A stretch of DNA of 64,000 nt from UBA8529 sp964390565 (GCA_964390565.1 CAYMII010000017.1:1-64000), one strand, 5' to 3'; shown: positions 52,136 through 62,060, numbered from the stretch's first letter. The notes: generated from the letters alone by a model not told the origin. Numbers and translations are program-made.

Positions 52136-52717
52136 CTATTTTGTTGTGTACAAACCATGGTCTTTTATGTAATCCATAACAAATTCGGGTACAAAAGCCT
52201 GTATTTCTTCACCCTTTGCCACCTTCTCCCTTACCATTGTTGATGAGTAGTTAACCAGAGGAGCATGTATAATTTTAATAGGGTATTTTTTTGCGATTTC
52301 GCCTATATCGCTCCCCTCGCGTGGGTATACAAGAACTTTATTATTGTAAAGTAACTCTTGATACTCTTTCCATTTTGTAATCGATTCCATGGAATCAGAA
52401 CCAAGAATGATATAGAAGGTTCTGTTAGGATGTTTACGTTTTAATTCATTTACCGTATCAATAGTGTAGGAGGGTCGGGGCATTTGCATTTCAATATCAC
52501 AAACCATCATCCTATCCTCATTGAAAGGAATTGCTCGTTTTACCATCTCAAGCCGATGGTAATCTGCCGCAAGCGAATCTCTCTCTTTTAAAGGATTTTG
52601 AGGGCTTACTACAAACCACAGCTCATCAACCTCAGTAAAATCGACAATGTAATTTGCTATTGATAAATGGCCATTATGAATTGGGTTAAACGAACCAAAG
52701 TACAATCCTGTTCTCAT
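52136..52717 (-). CDS. nadD: Nicotinate-nucleotide adenylyltransferase
   Basis: A 193-residue NadD: nucleotidyltransferase GSFNPIHNGHLSIANY (with the HxGH-type HNGH), GSDSMESITKWKEY, and YSSTMVREKV near the C-terminus. It makes the dinucleotide precursor of NAD. It starts 2 bp after the gmk stop codon in the yicC-gmk-nadD order common in Bacteroidetes. Confidence 0.95.
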   Translation of the reverse strand: MRTGLYFGSFNPIHNGHLSIANYIVDFTEVDELWFVVSPQNPLKERDSLAADYHRLEMVKRAIPFNEDRMMVCDIEMQMPRPSYTIDTVNELKRKHPNRTFYIILGSDSMESITKWKEYQELLYNNKVLVYPREGSDIGEIAKKYPIKIIHAPLVNYSSTMVREKVAKGEEIQAFVPEFVMDYIKDHGLYTTK

Positions 52718-52719
52718 TC

Positions 52720-53286
52720 TTAAGATTCCATAAAGGTTTGTACTAAGCTCTCAGCCTCGGTAAATGATTTCTCGAGGATTTCATTAACAAGAATCTTATC
52801 GAATTGGTTAGCGTATGTCATCTCCTCAGCAGCCTTACCAACCCTCTTATTAAGTGATTCTTCGGTTTCGGTATTCCTATGCTCAAGACGTTGCTTTAAA
52901 GCCTCAATTGACGGAGGCATTACAAATATTGATAGTGCGCTATGGCCAAATATCTTTTTAAGGTTAATTCCTCCTTTTACATCAACATCAAAAACAACAA
53001 TATTATTCTTAGCCCAAATACGCTCAATTTCTGATTTAAGGGTTCCGTAGTAAGAGCCAGCATAAACCTCTTCCCACTCTATGAATTCATTATTTGCTAT
53101 CCGATTCTTAAACTCATCAACGCTAAGGAAGTAGTAATCTTTACCATCAACTTCGAGATTACGCTTTGCCCTACTGCAGGCTGAAATTGAGAATTCGAGG
53201 TTTGGAAATTTCTTTAGTAAATGTCTTACAATGGTTGTTTTACCTGCTCCTGATGGGGCTGAAAGTATCAATAATTTACCTTGCAT
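52720..53286 (-). CDS. gmk: Guanylate kinase
   Basis: A 188-residue guanylate kinase: P-loop SAPSGAGKTTIVRHL, GMP-binding region with EVDGKDYYFLS and GSYYGTLKSEI, and VDVKGGINLKK. It converts GMP to GDP. It lies 32 bp downstream of yicC and 2 bp upstream of nadD. Confidence 0.96.
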   Translation of the reverse strand: MQGKLLILSAPSGAGKTTIVRHLLKKFPNLEFSISACSRAKRNLEVDGKDYYFLSVDEFKNRIANNEFIEWEEVYAGSYYGTLKSEIERIWAKNNIVVFDVDVKGGINLKKIFGHSALSIFVMPPSIEALKQRLEHRNTETEESLNKRVGKAAEEMTYANQFDKILVNEILEKSFTEAESLVQTFMES

Positions 53287-53318
53287 ATTTTAGTTGACAG
53301 TTGTCAGTAAGTGAATTT

Positions 53319-54194
53319 TTAAAGGATATTCAATGACTGCTCCTTAATCTTCTCAAGTTCATCCTTCATAAGCACCACAATCTTTTGCATTTCGGCTTGG
53401 TTGGCCTTTGAGCCAAGGGTGTTAATCTCGCGCCCCATCTCCTGAAGAATAAAACCAAGCTTGCGGCCTACAGGTTGATCCTCATTCGCAGTTTTAATGA
53501 AATATTCGCAGTGGTTGCGGAGGCGAACCTTCTCCTCTGTTACATCCATTTTCTCTAAATAGTAAATAATCTCCTGCTCAAACCTATCGTTATCAACCTT
53601 AACATCCTTAAGGCTTTTAAGGCTATCTTGTAATTTCGTTTTAACAGCATCGAGGCGTTGCTTTTCAAAAGGTTCTACTTTAACAAGCAGATCTTCAATC
53701 ATTCGAACGCGTGCTGTAATATCTTTCTCAAGGGCTTTGCCCTCTTGCTCTCTAAACAAAATCATTTTTTCGATAGCTGCATTAATGCACTCGAATAATG
53801 CTTTCCACTCATCATCACTAACTTCCACTTTCTCAATTTTTAGAACATCGGGCAATTTTAGAATAGTTTGAAAAACTGGCTCATTGGAGAGTGGAATATT
53901 ACAATCAGCCGAAATGGCTTCGATTTGTTGATAGTAAGATTTAAAAATACTCGCATTTATGGGTGCTGCAGTGTTTTCCTTCTTTTCATCGTAGTTGATG
54001 TAGAAATCAACCTTACCTCTGGTAAGTTTCGTTGACAAAAGGTTTCGGATTTCATACTCCCTATCGCGATAAATCATAGGGACTTTAACATTTAAATCGA
54101 GCTGTTTACTGTTAAGCGATTTCACTTCAACAGAAATGGTTTTTCCGTTAACTTGAACTTCAGCTTTTCCGAAACCGGTCATTGATATTAGCAT
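53319..54194 (-). CDS. yicC: YicC-family endoribonuclease-like protein
   Basis: A 291-residue YicC homologue: MLISMTGFGKAEV at the N-terminus, SLNSKQLDLNVKVP, and the conserved C-terminal GRKLGFILQEMGREINTLGSKAN. E. coli YicC acts in RNA turnover, including decay of the RyhB sRNA. It is the first gene of the yicC-gmk-nadD unit. Confidence 0.95.
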   Translation of the reverse strand: MLISMTGFGKAEVQVNGKTISVEVKSLNSKQLDLNVKVPMIYRDREYEIRNLLSTKLTRGKVDFYINYDEKKENTAAPINASIFKSYYQQIEAISADCNIPLSNEPVFQTILKLPDVLKIEKVEVSDDEWKALFECINAAIEKMILFREQEGKALEKDITARVRMIEDLLVKVEPFEKQRLDAVKTKLQDSLKSLKDVKVDNDRFEQEIIYYLEKMDVTEEKVRLRNHCEYFIKTANEDQPVGRKLGFILQEMGREINTLGSKANQAEMQKIVVLMKDELEKIKEQSLNIL

Positions 54195-54255
54195 GGTATC
54201 TGTATTTATTTAGCAAATGTAGTTTTTTTAGAGTAGAAGACCAATAAAAGCGTTG

Positions 54256-55632
54256 CTAACTCAACTCTTCGGTTAGTGTTTCAGTCTCAATTTTTTGTAC
54301 TATCCCTTTATTCTTCCATCTACCCATTTTATAATATATGTAAGAGGTTACAGTACCTACAAACCATGCAATGGGTATTGACCACCAAATACCCTCTTCA
54401 GCAAGGCTTGTGTACTTGCTTAAAAAATAAGCTAACGGAATTCGTATAAGCCAAAGCGAAATCAGCGTTAAGAACATTGGGACTAGCGTTGCTCCAGCAC
54501 CTCTTAGTAAGCCTGTGTAAGTAAACATGGTGGAGAAGAAGATATAAAATAAACTGACAATGATAAGATATTTGTGTCCGACCTTTATTACCTCGGGGTT
54601 TGTGGTGAACATCCCCATAATATTATCGCCCCATAAAACAACAACTATTGTAATTGCAAAGCAAACCACTGCGGACATGATAAATGTAGCCCTTAACCCA
54701 GCCTTAATTCTATCGAATTGTTTGGCACCCATGTTTTGACCAACAAATCCTGATAATGCCGCTGAAAAGTTCATTGCAGGTAACAATGCCAGCTGATCTA
54801 TGCGCATTGCAGCAGAATACCCGGCAATAACAACTGTTCCATAAACGTTTACAAACTTCATTAAGAACATTCCTCCAAGCCCAACAAAAGTTTGCTGTAT
54901 TCCTGTTGGAAGGCCAATCTTTACGCTTTGCCAGAATATTTTTCTATCAAAAACAAATTCACTTAAATTAAATTTAATTAAATCGTGATTACGATTTAGA
55001 TAGATAATAGCCGTTAAGAATGCTCCAACTTGTGCAACTACAGTTGCTATTGCAGCGCCAGCAATTCCCCACTTGAAAATGAGTATGAAAAGTAAATCAA
55101 ACCCGATATTAAAGAATACAGAAATAATTAGGAAGTAGAGCGGTGTTTTTGAATCTCCAATACCTCTTAGTATAGCTGCAGTCCCGTTAAACCCAAACAT
55201 CACAACAAGCCCTGAAATGTAAATGTTAAGATAAAGTACGGCATCGTGCATTAGCTCTTGAGGTAGGTCTAAGAGCCTAAATATCGTTCCGCTAAAAATT
55301 ATACCGATAATTGATAGTATTATACCCGCAAAAAGAAAAAAGATGTTAATGGTATCAGAGGCTCTTTTAACCTTTTCGTAATCTTTTGCCCCAAAATATT
55401 GTGAAATTACTACAGATGCCCCAATCCCAAAGCCAATTATAAGAGCAATAAGCGTAAATATGATTGGAAATGATGCCCCAACTGCGGCTAATGCTTTCTC
55501 ACCTAAATACCTTCCAACTATTATGCTATTTACAACTTGATATAATTGTTGAAATAGGTTTCCTAGTAGCATTGGAACTGCAAACTGGAATATCAGCCTG
55601 GCTTCGTTCCCTTTAGTTAAATCTTTCATCAT
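54256..55632 (-). CDS. MATE-family efflux transporter
   Basis: 458 residues from the ATG at 55632 (the frame opens one codon earlier at TTG). The protein has 12 predicted membrane segments and the MATE family features: MLLGNLFQQLYQVVNSIIVGRYLG at the N-terminus, GFGIGASVVISQYFGAKD, and in the second half GFVGQNMGAKQFDRI. MATE pumps export cationic drugs or toxins using Na or H gradients. It is a single-gene unit; the substrate is not predictable. Confidence 0.9.
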   Translation of the reverse strand: MMKDLTKGNEARLIFQFAVPMLLGNLFQQLYQVVNSIIVGRYLGEKALAAVGASFPIIFTLIALIIGFGIGASVVISQYFGAKDYEKVKRASDTINIFFLFAGIILSIIGIIFSGTIFRLLDLPQELMHDAVLYLNIYISGLVVMFGFNGTAAILRGIGDSKTPLYFLIISVFFNIGFDLLFILIFKWGIAGAAIATVVAQVGAFLTAIIYLNRNHDLIKFNLSEFVFDRKIFWQSVKIGLPTGIQQTFVGLGGMFLMKFVNVYGTVVIAGYSAAMRIDQLALLPAMNFSAALSGFVGQNMGAKQFDRIKAGLRATFIMSAVVCFAITIVVVLWGDNIMGMFTTNPEVIKVGHKYLIIVSLFYIFFSTMFTYTGLLRGAGATLVPMFLTLISLWLIRIPLAYFLSKYTSLAEEGIWWSIPIAWFVGTVTSYIYYKMGRWKNKGIVQKIETETLTEELS

Positions 55633-55680
55633 CAAAAAAAATAGTCTGCAAAGGTGGGGATTTTTATCAAGATAGAATAA

Positions 55681-55711
55681 AAAAACCGTCCAAGTTATTT
55701 GAACGGCTTTT
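55681..55711 (-). terminator. Tryptophanase terminator
   Basis: On the minus strand GCCGTTCAA - ATAAC - TTGGACGG followed by a run of seven T: a stem with one mismatch, 22 bp after the tryptophanase stop. Confidence 0.8.
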
Positions 55712-55733
55712 GATTTAATCGAATTTGTATCCT

Positions 55734-57107
55734 TTATGCTCTCTCAAGTTCAACTGTAAAGTGTCGCATAATAGGCGCTTCCCACTTAATCTTCATCCCC
55801 TTGGTAATTTGAGCACGACGATCATAAACGTTTTTAAGAGCCGCTGCAATAACATCCATGTGGTTATTGGTATAAACTCTACGAGGTATTGCTAGTCGAA
55901 GGAATTCAAGTGCTGGGTAACGATTCTCGCGGGTTTCAGGATCACGGTCGGCCAATATTGCTCCAATTTCTACACCACGAATACCTGCTTCGAGGTAAAG
56001 CTCAATGGCTAGGGTTTGGGCCCTAAACTCCTCTTTAGGCATATTGGGTAAAACCTTATTGGCATCAACAAAAATAGCATGTCCACCCGATGGGGTTTGG
56101 AATGGAACGCCATACTCTTTTAATTTACTGCCGAGATACTCAACTTGCTTAATACGTGTTTCGAGGTAGCTGAATTCGGTGCCCTCGTCAAGACCAACAG
56201 ATAATGCATTCATATCACGACCAGCCATACCTCCATAAGTTACATAGCCTTCGAACATGATGTTGAATGTAGAGGCTTGCCTCCAAAGCTCCTGATCCCG
56301 CATGGCAATAAAACCGCCAATATTAATAATAGCATCTTTCTTACTGCTCATCGTCATAGCGTCGGAGTACGAAAACATCTCAAGAACAATCTCTTTGATG
56401 GTTTTATTCTCGTAGCCTTTTTCTCTTACCTTAATGAAGTAGGCATTTTCGGCAAAACGGGCAGAATCAAATACAACCATTTTACCATATTTTTTAGCCA
56501 CGCGATGAGTCTCTTTTAAGCACTCCATCGATACAGGCTGCCCACCAGCAGTGTTATTGGTAATGGTAACAATTACAAAAGGAACCTTCGCTGCGTTTTC
56601 CGAAAGGAACTTATCCAGCTTCTTTGGATCAACATTTCCCTTGAATGGGTGGTAAAGTTCAGTATCCTTAGCCTCATCAATAGTGCAATCAATTGCATGG
56701 GCTTTGCGGAACTCAATGTGTCCCTTGGTTGTATCGAAATGGGAGTTGCCAGGGACAAAATCACCCTCTTTTACAAGAACAGAGAAAAGAACATTCTCTG
56801 CTGCACGTCCTTGATGGGTTGGCAAAAAGTAATCGAAGCCAAGGATATTCTTGATGGCATTCTTCATGTTGTAATACGATGAAGCGCCAGCATAGCTTTC
56901 ATCACCCATCATCATTGCAGCCCATTGACGGTCGCTCATTGCGCCTGTTCCTGAGTCAGTTAGTAGATCGATAAAAACCTGATTGCTTTTAAGGTTGAAA
57001 AGGTTATACTTTGCTTCCTTAATCCATTTTTCGCGCTCTTCGCGAGTGCTGCGGTAGATGGGTTCAACCATCTTTATTTTATACGATTCGGCAAATGGTA
57101 GTTCCAT
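55734..57107 (-). CDS. tnaA: Tryptophanase / tyrosine phenol-lyase family enzyme
   Basis: A 457-residue beta-eliminating lyase very close in reading to the Bacteroides tryptophanase family: THQGRAAENVLFS, NSHFDTTKGHIEFRKAH, NNTAGGQPVSM, FDSARFAENAYF, Schiff-base Lys in MTMSSKKDAIINIGG, and RLAIPRRVYTNNHMD. Tryptophanase splits Trp to indole, pyruvate and ammonia. Tyrosine phenol-lyase is the close alternative, but FDTTKGH and DSARFAENAYF favour tryptophanase. A promoter and a small leader frame lie upstream (57185-57317). Confidence 0.85.
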   Translation of the reverse strand: MELPFAESYKIKMVEPIYRSTREEREKWIKEAKYNLFNLKSNQVFIDLLTDSGTGAMSDRQWAAMMMGDESYAGASSYYNMKNAIKNILGFDYFLPTHQGRAAENVLFSVLVKEGDFVPGNSHFDTTKGHIEFRKAHAIDCTIDEAKDTELYHPFKGNVDPKKLDKFLSENAAKVPFVIVTITNNTAGGQPVSMECLKETHRVAKKYGKMVVFDSARFAENAYFIKVREKGYENKTIKEIVLEMFSYSDAMTMSSKKDAIINIGGFIAMRDQELWRQASTFNIMFEGYVTYGGMAGRDMNALSVGLDEGTEFSYLETRIKQVEYLGSKLKEYGVPFQTPSGGHAIFVDANKVLPNMPKEEFRAQTLAIELYLEAGIRGVEIGAILADRDPETRENRYPALEFLRLAIPRRVYTNNHMDVIAAALKNVYDRRAQITKGMKIKWEAPIMRHFTVELERA

Positions 57108-57184
57108 AAGACGATTATTTTTTAAGTTAATAAATAATGACTAGAAAAAAATGAAATGAAAAAGTGGAAATGAAGAGAATAGAA

Positions 57185-57259
57185 CTAGAAGGTATCCCTG
57201 TCCTTGATGTTACGGAACACCGATTTTGTAGTTAAAATATATGAAATCTGTAGCTTCAT
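57185..57259 (-). promoter_or_regulatory. Candidate 24-codon leader ORF upstream of tryptophanase
   Basis: On the minus strand an ATG (57257-57259) opens a 24-codon frame ending at TAG (57185-57187), starting about 20 bases after the promoter's predicted start and ending 77 bp before the enzyme's ATG. Its residues include ILTTKSVF and a C-terminal KDRDTF. E. coli TnaC is also 24 codons, but this frame lacks the Trp and terminal Pro essential there. A stem (GGTATCCC/GGAACACC region, 57191-57221) overlaps it. Coding status is unproven. Confidence 0.3.
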
Positions 57260-57285
57260 ATAATATTTATCGAAATTATGCTACG

Positions 57286-57317
57286 CAAACATAGGTTAAA
57301 TGAGAAAAAAAAGCAAA
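57286..57317 (-). promoter_or_regulatory. Tryptophanase promoter
   Basis: On the minus strand TTTG (57314-57317), a 20-bp spacer and TATGTTTG (57286-57293): exact matches to both Bacteroidetes elements. Transcription would begin near 57279, giving a leader of about 170 bases before the start codon at 57107, unusually long for this window. Confidence 0.7.
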
Positions 57318-57374
57318 AAATATGGTGTAATAAAATTATATAGATGAAACGTGTATTTAGACAAATCTTTGGTA

Positions 57375-58238
57375 TTAAAGTAAAAAGTTAAGAATATTAA
57401 AAACTGCAAAAAATATACTTGCAATACCATTCGTAGTCATAAATGCCAGATTTACTCTATTAATATCTTTCGGACTTACAATTGAGTGTTGGTATATAAG
57501 TAATGCAATAAAAATAAATGCCCCTATCCAGTACCAATAGCTTGCATCTAGTTTATAACCAACATATAAAACAATCAAACCAGAGATAATATGAAAAACT
57601 AATGCAACTAAAAGAGCATACTTTTTGCCCAACGCAGCTGGGATTGATTTAAGCAATTCTTGTTTATCAAACTCCTCATCCTGCAACGAGTAGATAATAT
57701 CGAATCCTCCAACCCAAAAAAGAACAATAAAGGAGTATAGAATCGGAATAAGATCAAACTTGCCTGTAACTGAAAGATAAGCTCCAATAGGGGCTAAAGA
57801 TAATCCAAGACCAAGCACTAAATGACAAAGAATTGTCCATCGCTTAGTAAAGCTGTAAAGTAAAACCACAGCCAAAGCGATAGGTGACAAATAAAAAACC
57901 AGAGAGTTAATGAAATATGTAGTAACAATAAAGAGAATCGAATTGATAATTGTAAAAAGTATTGCTGATTTAGCTGAAATGATACCCTTAGGAATTTCGC
58001 GCTGAGCTGTTCGAGGGTTTTTTAAGTCGATATATCTATCAACCACCCTGTTAAAACTCATGGCTGCGGTACGAGCAAATACCATGCAAAGGATAACTAA
58101 TACTAAAAGTTGCCAACTAAAACTTGACGAATTAGTTTTGAATGCAAGAAACAACCCAATTAAGGCAAATGGCATTGCAAATATGGTATGGCTGAACTTA
58201 ACGAGCGATAGATAATTCTTAAACATTGATCTAAACAT
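57375..58238 (-). CDS. UbiA-family prenyltransferase
   Basis: 287 residues from the ATG at 58238; an ATG at 58226 is an equal alternative, and the frame beyond opens only at TTG. It has about eight membrane segments with the UbiA signatures NRVVDRYIDLKNPRT and LQDEEFDKQ, both Mg-binding. It resembles the 4-hydroxybenzoate and MqnP prenyltransferases used for ubiquinone or, via the futalosine route, menaquinone. In this anaerobe a menaquinone role is more likely. Confidence 0.85.
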   Translation of the reverse strand: MFRSMFKNYLSLVKFSHTIFAMPFALIGLFLAFKTNSSSFSWQLLVLVILCMVFARTAAMSFNRVVDRYIDLKNPRTAQREIPKGIISAKSAILFTIINSILFIVTTYFINSLVFYLSPIALAVVLLYSFTKRWTILCHLVLGLGLSLAPIGAYLSVTGKFDLIPILYSFIVLFWVGGFDIIYSLQDEEFDKQELLKSIPAALGKKYALLVALVFHIISGLIVLYVGYKLDASYWYWIGAFIFIALLIYQHSIVSPKDINRVNLAFMTTNGIASIFFAVFNILNFLL

Positions 58239-58425
58239 TTTAAATGAAATCAATTTAATCAAGCACTGCAAAGGTAATTTTTAATTACGAAAGTATTCAA
58301 AAACGTTTTTAAAACAGCTTTGCGCAATAATGGTTTAAACTAAATAATTAGATTAACTTAAATTCCTATTGATTGTAATTCGTTTTCTGATTTATTGAGG
58401 TTATATTAGTGAAGATTTTTTATAG

Positions 58426-60666
58426 ATGACCTATTCATTACCTCATCGGTTATTTACTATAATAGCGGCGTTGTTTTTGTCATTAAACATAGCCGCTCAA
58501 ACTACTCTTGATAGCCTCGAAGCATCTGCAAACAGGGCGACAGGCGAAGAGAAACTCGACTTGCTTCTTGACCTCAGTGAAAGATATATTAATATTAACC
58601 CCGATAAAGCCATAGAATTTGGATTACAAGTTTTGCTTAAAGCAAAAAGTATGGGTAAACCTCTGCAGGAGGCACGAGCTCTTTGGATTATGGGTAAAGT
58701 CAGCTTTAAAACTTTAAATATTGGGAATACCCTCCGTTACTACAATCGAGCATTAGGCCAGTTCGAAAAGTTTAATATGCGTAAGGAGCAGGTTGAGGTG
58801 TTAATTGGGTTATCTGAGGTATATGATTATTCGCGTAACCCTGAAATGGCAATTATTTATCTTGAACGTGCTTATGGTATTGTAGTTCAGACAAGGAACT
58901 ATCAGCTTCAAACCAATGTTCTCAATAGCCTCGGGCAAATTCATATAAAAAAGGGAAACTATAAAAATGCGATCATCCAGTTTACCAAAATTTTACAAAT
59001 TATTGGTGATGGACAACTTACCCCTGAGCAACGAAAGGTAAAATCTAATAGCTATAATAAGATCGGACTAGCCTACAAAAACCTAGGTGAATTTCAACTT
59101 AGCCTCGAGGCATATAAAAAATCGGCATCTAATTCTTTTGCTATTGACGATTCATCGGAATATGGCAAAGCTCAGCGGGAGATTGCATTATCATTTTATT
59201 TAGTTCAAAAAATGGATAGCTCGTCGTTTTACTATAACAAAGCTTTAGTAATTAGTACATCATTAAAAGATTCTATAGAAATTATCAATGCTCTTCAGGG
59301 TTTAGGTGATGTTAACTTTGAATTAGGTAAATATGATCAGGCACGCTTCTTTTTTAATCGCCAGTTGAATATTGCTGAAAAGATTAATAATGTACAAGGT
59401 ACTGTAACTAGTCTGGTTAAGATATCGAGATGTTATTACGTTTCAGGTGATTACCCAACATCTACAAATTATCTTAACAGAGCACTTAGAATTGCTGAAA
59501 GTGAGAATTTGTATTCAACCTCTGCAGATGTATACCAGTATTTGTCTCTTATAAGCGAATCGGAGGGGCGATACCGAGACGCCCTTGCGTACTATAAGTT
59601 ATGGGCAGAGATTCGCGACTCAATTTATAGCGAGGAGAGCGGTGAAAAGTTGGCAAAACTGCAAATCATTTACGATATCAACCAGAAAGAGCGCGAGAAC
59701 GAGATTTTAAAACAAGGTAGCGAAATTCAAAAGTTGGAGTTGGCTAAAAATAGGTATCGTAATATCGTATTGGTTGTTGTTGTAATAACCTTCTCTGTTT
59801 TGATTATTTTCTTAGGTTTTCTCTATCAGTCAAAACATAAAGAGGTTCGAAAGCAGCGCGAGGCTGAGCAACGAATTGTTGAGATTAATAAAGAATTAGA
59901 GAAACGGATGATTCAAGAGATTAAAAAGCAGGAGAAGCAGCAGCATCTCTTGGCTCAAAAATCAAAACTCGAATCGCTTGGAACGCTTGCTGCTGGTATT
60001 GCTCATGAAATTAATCAACCCCTCGGAGGCATTTCCATGGGCCTCGATAACATCCTTTTAAAAGTTAACGATAAGAATTACTCCGAATCATACCTAAAGG
60101 AGAAAATTTCCACTCTTTTCGATAATGTTGATCGGATTAAGCGGATTATCGACCATGTTCGAATTTTCTCGCGAACACAAAAAACCAATACCCTTGAGAA
60201 GGTTGATATAAATGAAGTTATTTCGAGCGCATTGCTTATGGTTGGAACGCAGTATCAAACCCATAATGTGATGACCAGTGTAGCCCTTTCGAAAGAGCAA
60301 TGCTTTATCTATGGCGATAAGTTTAAGCTCGAACAGGTTGTTCTTAACCTTTTATCCAATGCAAAACACGCAGTTGATGAAAAGGAGAAACAGAAAATTG
60401 AGGGTTATCAAAAGCATATCTCAATAAAATCTTGGCAAACGGAACTTAATGTGTTTTTCAGCGTTTGGGATAATGGAACAGGTATTCACTCCGATATTCT
60501 GGAAAAGATTTACGACCCATTCTTTACAACAAAATCTGAAGAAAAAGGAACTGGCCTTGGGTTATCAATAACCTACGGTTTTATTAAAGATATTCTCGGC
60601 GAGATTCGTGTGGATACTGAGTTAGGTGAATTTTCAGTTTTTGAAGTGTCAATACCTAAAAGTTAG
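58426..60666 (+). CDS. TPR-sensor histidine kinase
   Basis: A 746-residue kinase: signal peptide (1-24), TPR repeats (about 45-395), one membrane segment (about 447-467), a coiled coil, HisKA with His527 in AAGIAHEINQPLGG, and a HATPase domain with LLSNAKHA, DNGTGI and GTGLGLSITYG. It ends 4 bp before the NtrC-type regulator, so they are a pair. The periplasmic TPR part resembles the kinase at 5507-8047. Confidence 0.92.
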   Translation: MTYSLPHRLFTIIAALFLSLNIAAQTTLDSLEASANRATGEEKLDLLLDLSERYININPDKAIEFGLQVLLKAKSMGKPLQEARALWIMGKVSFKTLNIGNTLRYYNRALGQFEKFNMRKEQVEVLIGLSEVYDYSRNPEMAIIYLERAYGIVVQTRNYQLQTNVLNSLGQIHIKKGNYKNAIIQFTKILQIIGDGQLTPEQRKVKSNSYNKIGLAYKNLGEFQLSLEAYKKSASNSFAIDDSSEYGKAQREIALSFYLVQKMDSSSFYYNKALVISTSLKDSIEIINALQGLGDVNFELGKYDQARFFFNRQLNIAEKINNVQGTVTSLVKISRCYYVSGDYPTSTNYLNRALRIAESENLYSTSADVYQYLSLISESEGRYRDALAYYKLWAEIRDSIYSEESGEKLAKLQIIYDINQKERENEILKQGSEIQKLELAKNRYRNIVLVVVVITFSVLIIFLGFLYQSKHKEVRKQREAEQRIVEINKELEKRMIQEIKKQEKQQHLLAQKSKLESLGTLAAGIAHEINQPLGGISMGLDNILLKVNDKNYSESYLKEKISTLFDNVDRIKRIIDHVRIFSRTQKTNTLEKVDINEVISSALLMVGTQYQTHNVMTSVALSKEQCFIYGDKFKLEQVVLNLLSNAKHAVDEKEKQKIEGYQKHISIKSWQTELNVFFSVWDNGTGIHSDILEKIYDPFFTTKSEEKGTGLGLSITYGFIKDILGEIRVDTELGEFSVFEVSIPKS

Positions 60667-60670
60667 TTGT

Positions 60671-62047
60671 ATGGAGAATTTAAAGATTCTTGTTCTTGAT
60701 GATGAAAGAGTTTTTCGTGACGAGATTAAAGAGTTTCTCGAAACCGATGGATTTGAGGTTCATTTAGCCCCCAAACCATCTGTTGCATTTGAATTGCTTA
60801 AGCAATTTGAGATTGATATTATGATACTCGACCTTAAACTCCCTGAAATGGACGGAATCTCTGTTCTTCAAAAGGTTAAGGAGCAGTATCACGATATTGA
60901 GGTGATAATGATAACTGGGCATGGCGATATGGATGCTGTTATTCAAGCAATGCGTTATGGAGCCGTTGAGTTTTTCCCTAAACCTTTTCGTCTGATTGAT
61001 ATGAAAGCCGCTATCCAACGAACAAAAAGGTTTATTAATCTTAATTATAAGTATAAGGAGGTTGAGCATTCGTATGCCTTGGTTTCGAAAGAGTTGCGCG
61101 ATAGCGTTGGGTACGAGATAATGGGTAATAGCAAGGCAATAAAGCAAGTTGTTGATTTGATGACTAAGGTTGCCAAAGCCGATGTAACATCAGTACTTAT
61201 TACAGGTGAAAGCGGAACGGGCAAAGAACTTGTTGCTCGTGGAATTCACTACCTCAGCTCGCGCAAAAATTCCTACTTTCATGCAGTTAACTGCTCGGCT
61301 GTACCAGATACCTTATTTGAAAGCGAGTTCTTTGGACATAAGAAGGGCGCTTTTACTGGAGCCAACGAGGAGAAGATTGGCTGGTTTGAGATTGCCAATG
61401 GCGGTACACTATTCCTCGATGAGATTGTTGATATGCAGCAAACCATGCAAAGCAAGCTTCTTAGGGTGTTAGAGGATAGAAAAATTAGACGCATCGGTTC
61501 CAACAACGATGTTCCAGTTGATGTTCGAATTATCGCTGCTACAAATCAAAATATCCAAAAATTACTTGAGGAGAATAAGTTTAGGAACGATCTTTACTAC
61601 AGGCTAAATTCATTTGAGATTAATATCCCGCCGCTTCGCGAACGGAGGGAGGATATCCCAATTTTGCTCGATTATTTCATCAAGTTGATGTCTCAACGGT
61701 TAAATAAAAAGGTTCCATCGGTTGACGCATCAGTTGTAAAAGCATTAACAGCATACGACTTTCCAGGAAATGTTCGGGAGTTAAGAAATATGGTGGAACG
61801 AGCGCTTATCCTAAGCGATGGCGGAAAGCTATCGTTGCGTTTCTTTAGCGGTTTACCAATGGTTGAGGACGAGGCAGTTTTAGAAAGCGAGAAGGATATG
61901 CTATTTGATCTCGATGAAGTTGAAAAACGTCTTATTATTCGTGCTTTGCAGAAAACCGATTATAAAAAGGGTGAAGCAGCGCAACTTCTAAATATAACAC
62001 GCCAATCGCTTGATCGAAGACTTGAGAAGTATGGAATTGATTTTTAA
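60671..62047 (+). CDS. NtrC-family sigma-54-dependent response regulator
   Basis: 458 residues from the ATG at 60671; the GTG further upstream lies inside the kinase gene. Order: receiver with phosphoacceptor Asp54 (MILDLKLPEMDG), AAA+ domain with Walker A GESGTGKELVARGIH, the sigma-54-contact loop GAFTGA, and a Fis-type helix-turn-helix at the end (EAAQLLNITRQSLDRRLEKYG). It activates sigma-54 promoters after phosphorylation by the TPR kinase. I found no TGGCAC-N5-TTGC site nearby. Confidence 0.93.
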   Translation: MENLKILVLDDERVFRDEIKEFLETDGFEVHLAPKPSVAFELLKQFEIDIMILDLKLPEMDGISVLQKVKEQYHDIEVIMITGHGDMDAVIQAMRYGAVEFFPKPFRLIDMKAAIQRTKRFINLNYKYKEVEHSYALVSKELRDSVGYEIMGNSKAIKQVVDLMTKVAKADVTSVLITGESGTGKELVARGIHYLSSRKNSYFHAVNCSAVPDTLFESEFFGHKKGAFTGANEEKIGWFEIANGGTLFLDEIVDMQQTMQSKLLRVLEDRKIRRIGSNNDVPVDVRIIAATNQNIQKLLEENKFRNDLYYRLNSFEINIPPLRERREDIPILLDYFIKLMSQRLNKKVPSVDASVVKALTAYDFPGNVRELRNMVERALILSDGGKLSLRFFSGLPMVEDEAVLESEKDMLFDLDEVEKRLIIRALQKTDYKKGEAAQLLNITRQSLDRRLEKYGIDF

Positions 62048-62060
62048 TGCTTTGAACCAT

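Noticed and set aside
60626..60670. Extended GTG start for the NtrC-type regulator
   Set aside because: It would overlap the kinase gene and add 15 residues that match no receiver domain; the ATG at 60671, 5 bp after the kinase stop, fits better.
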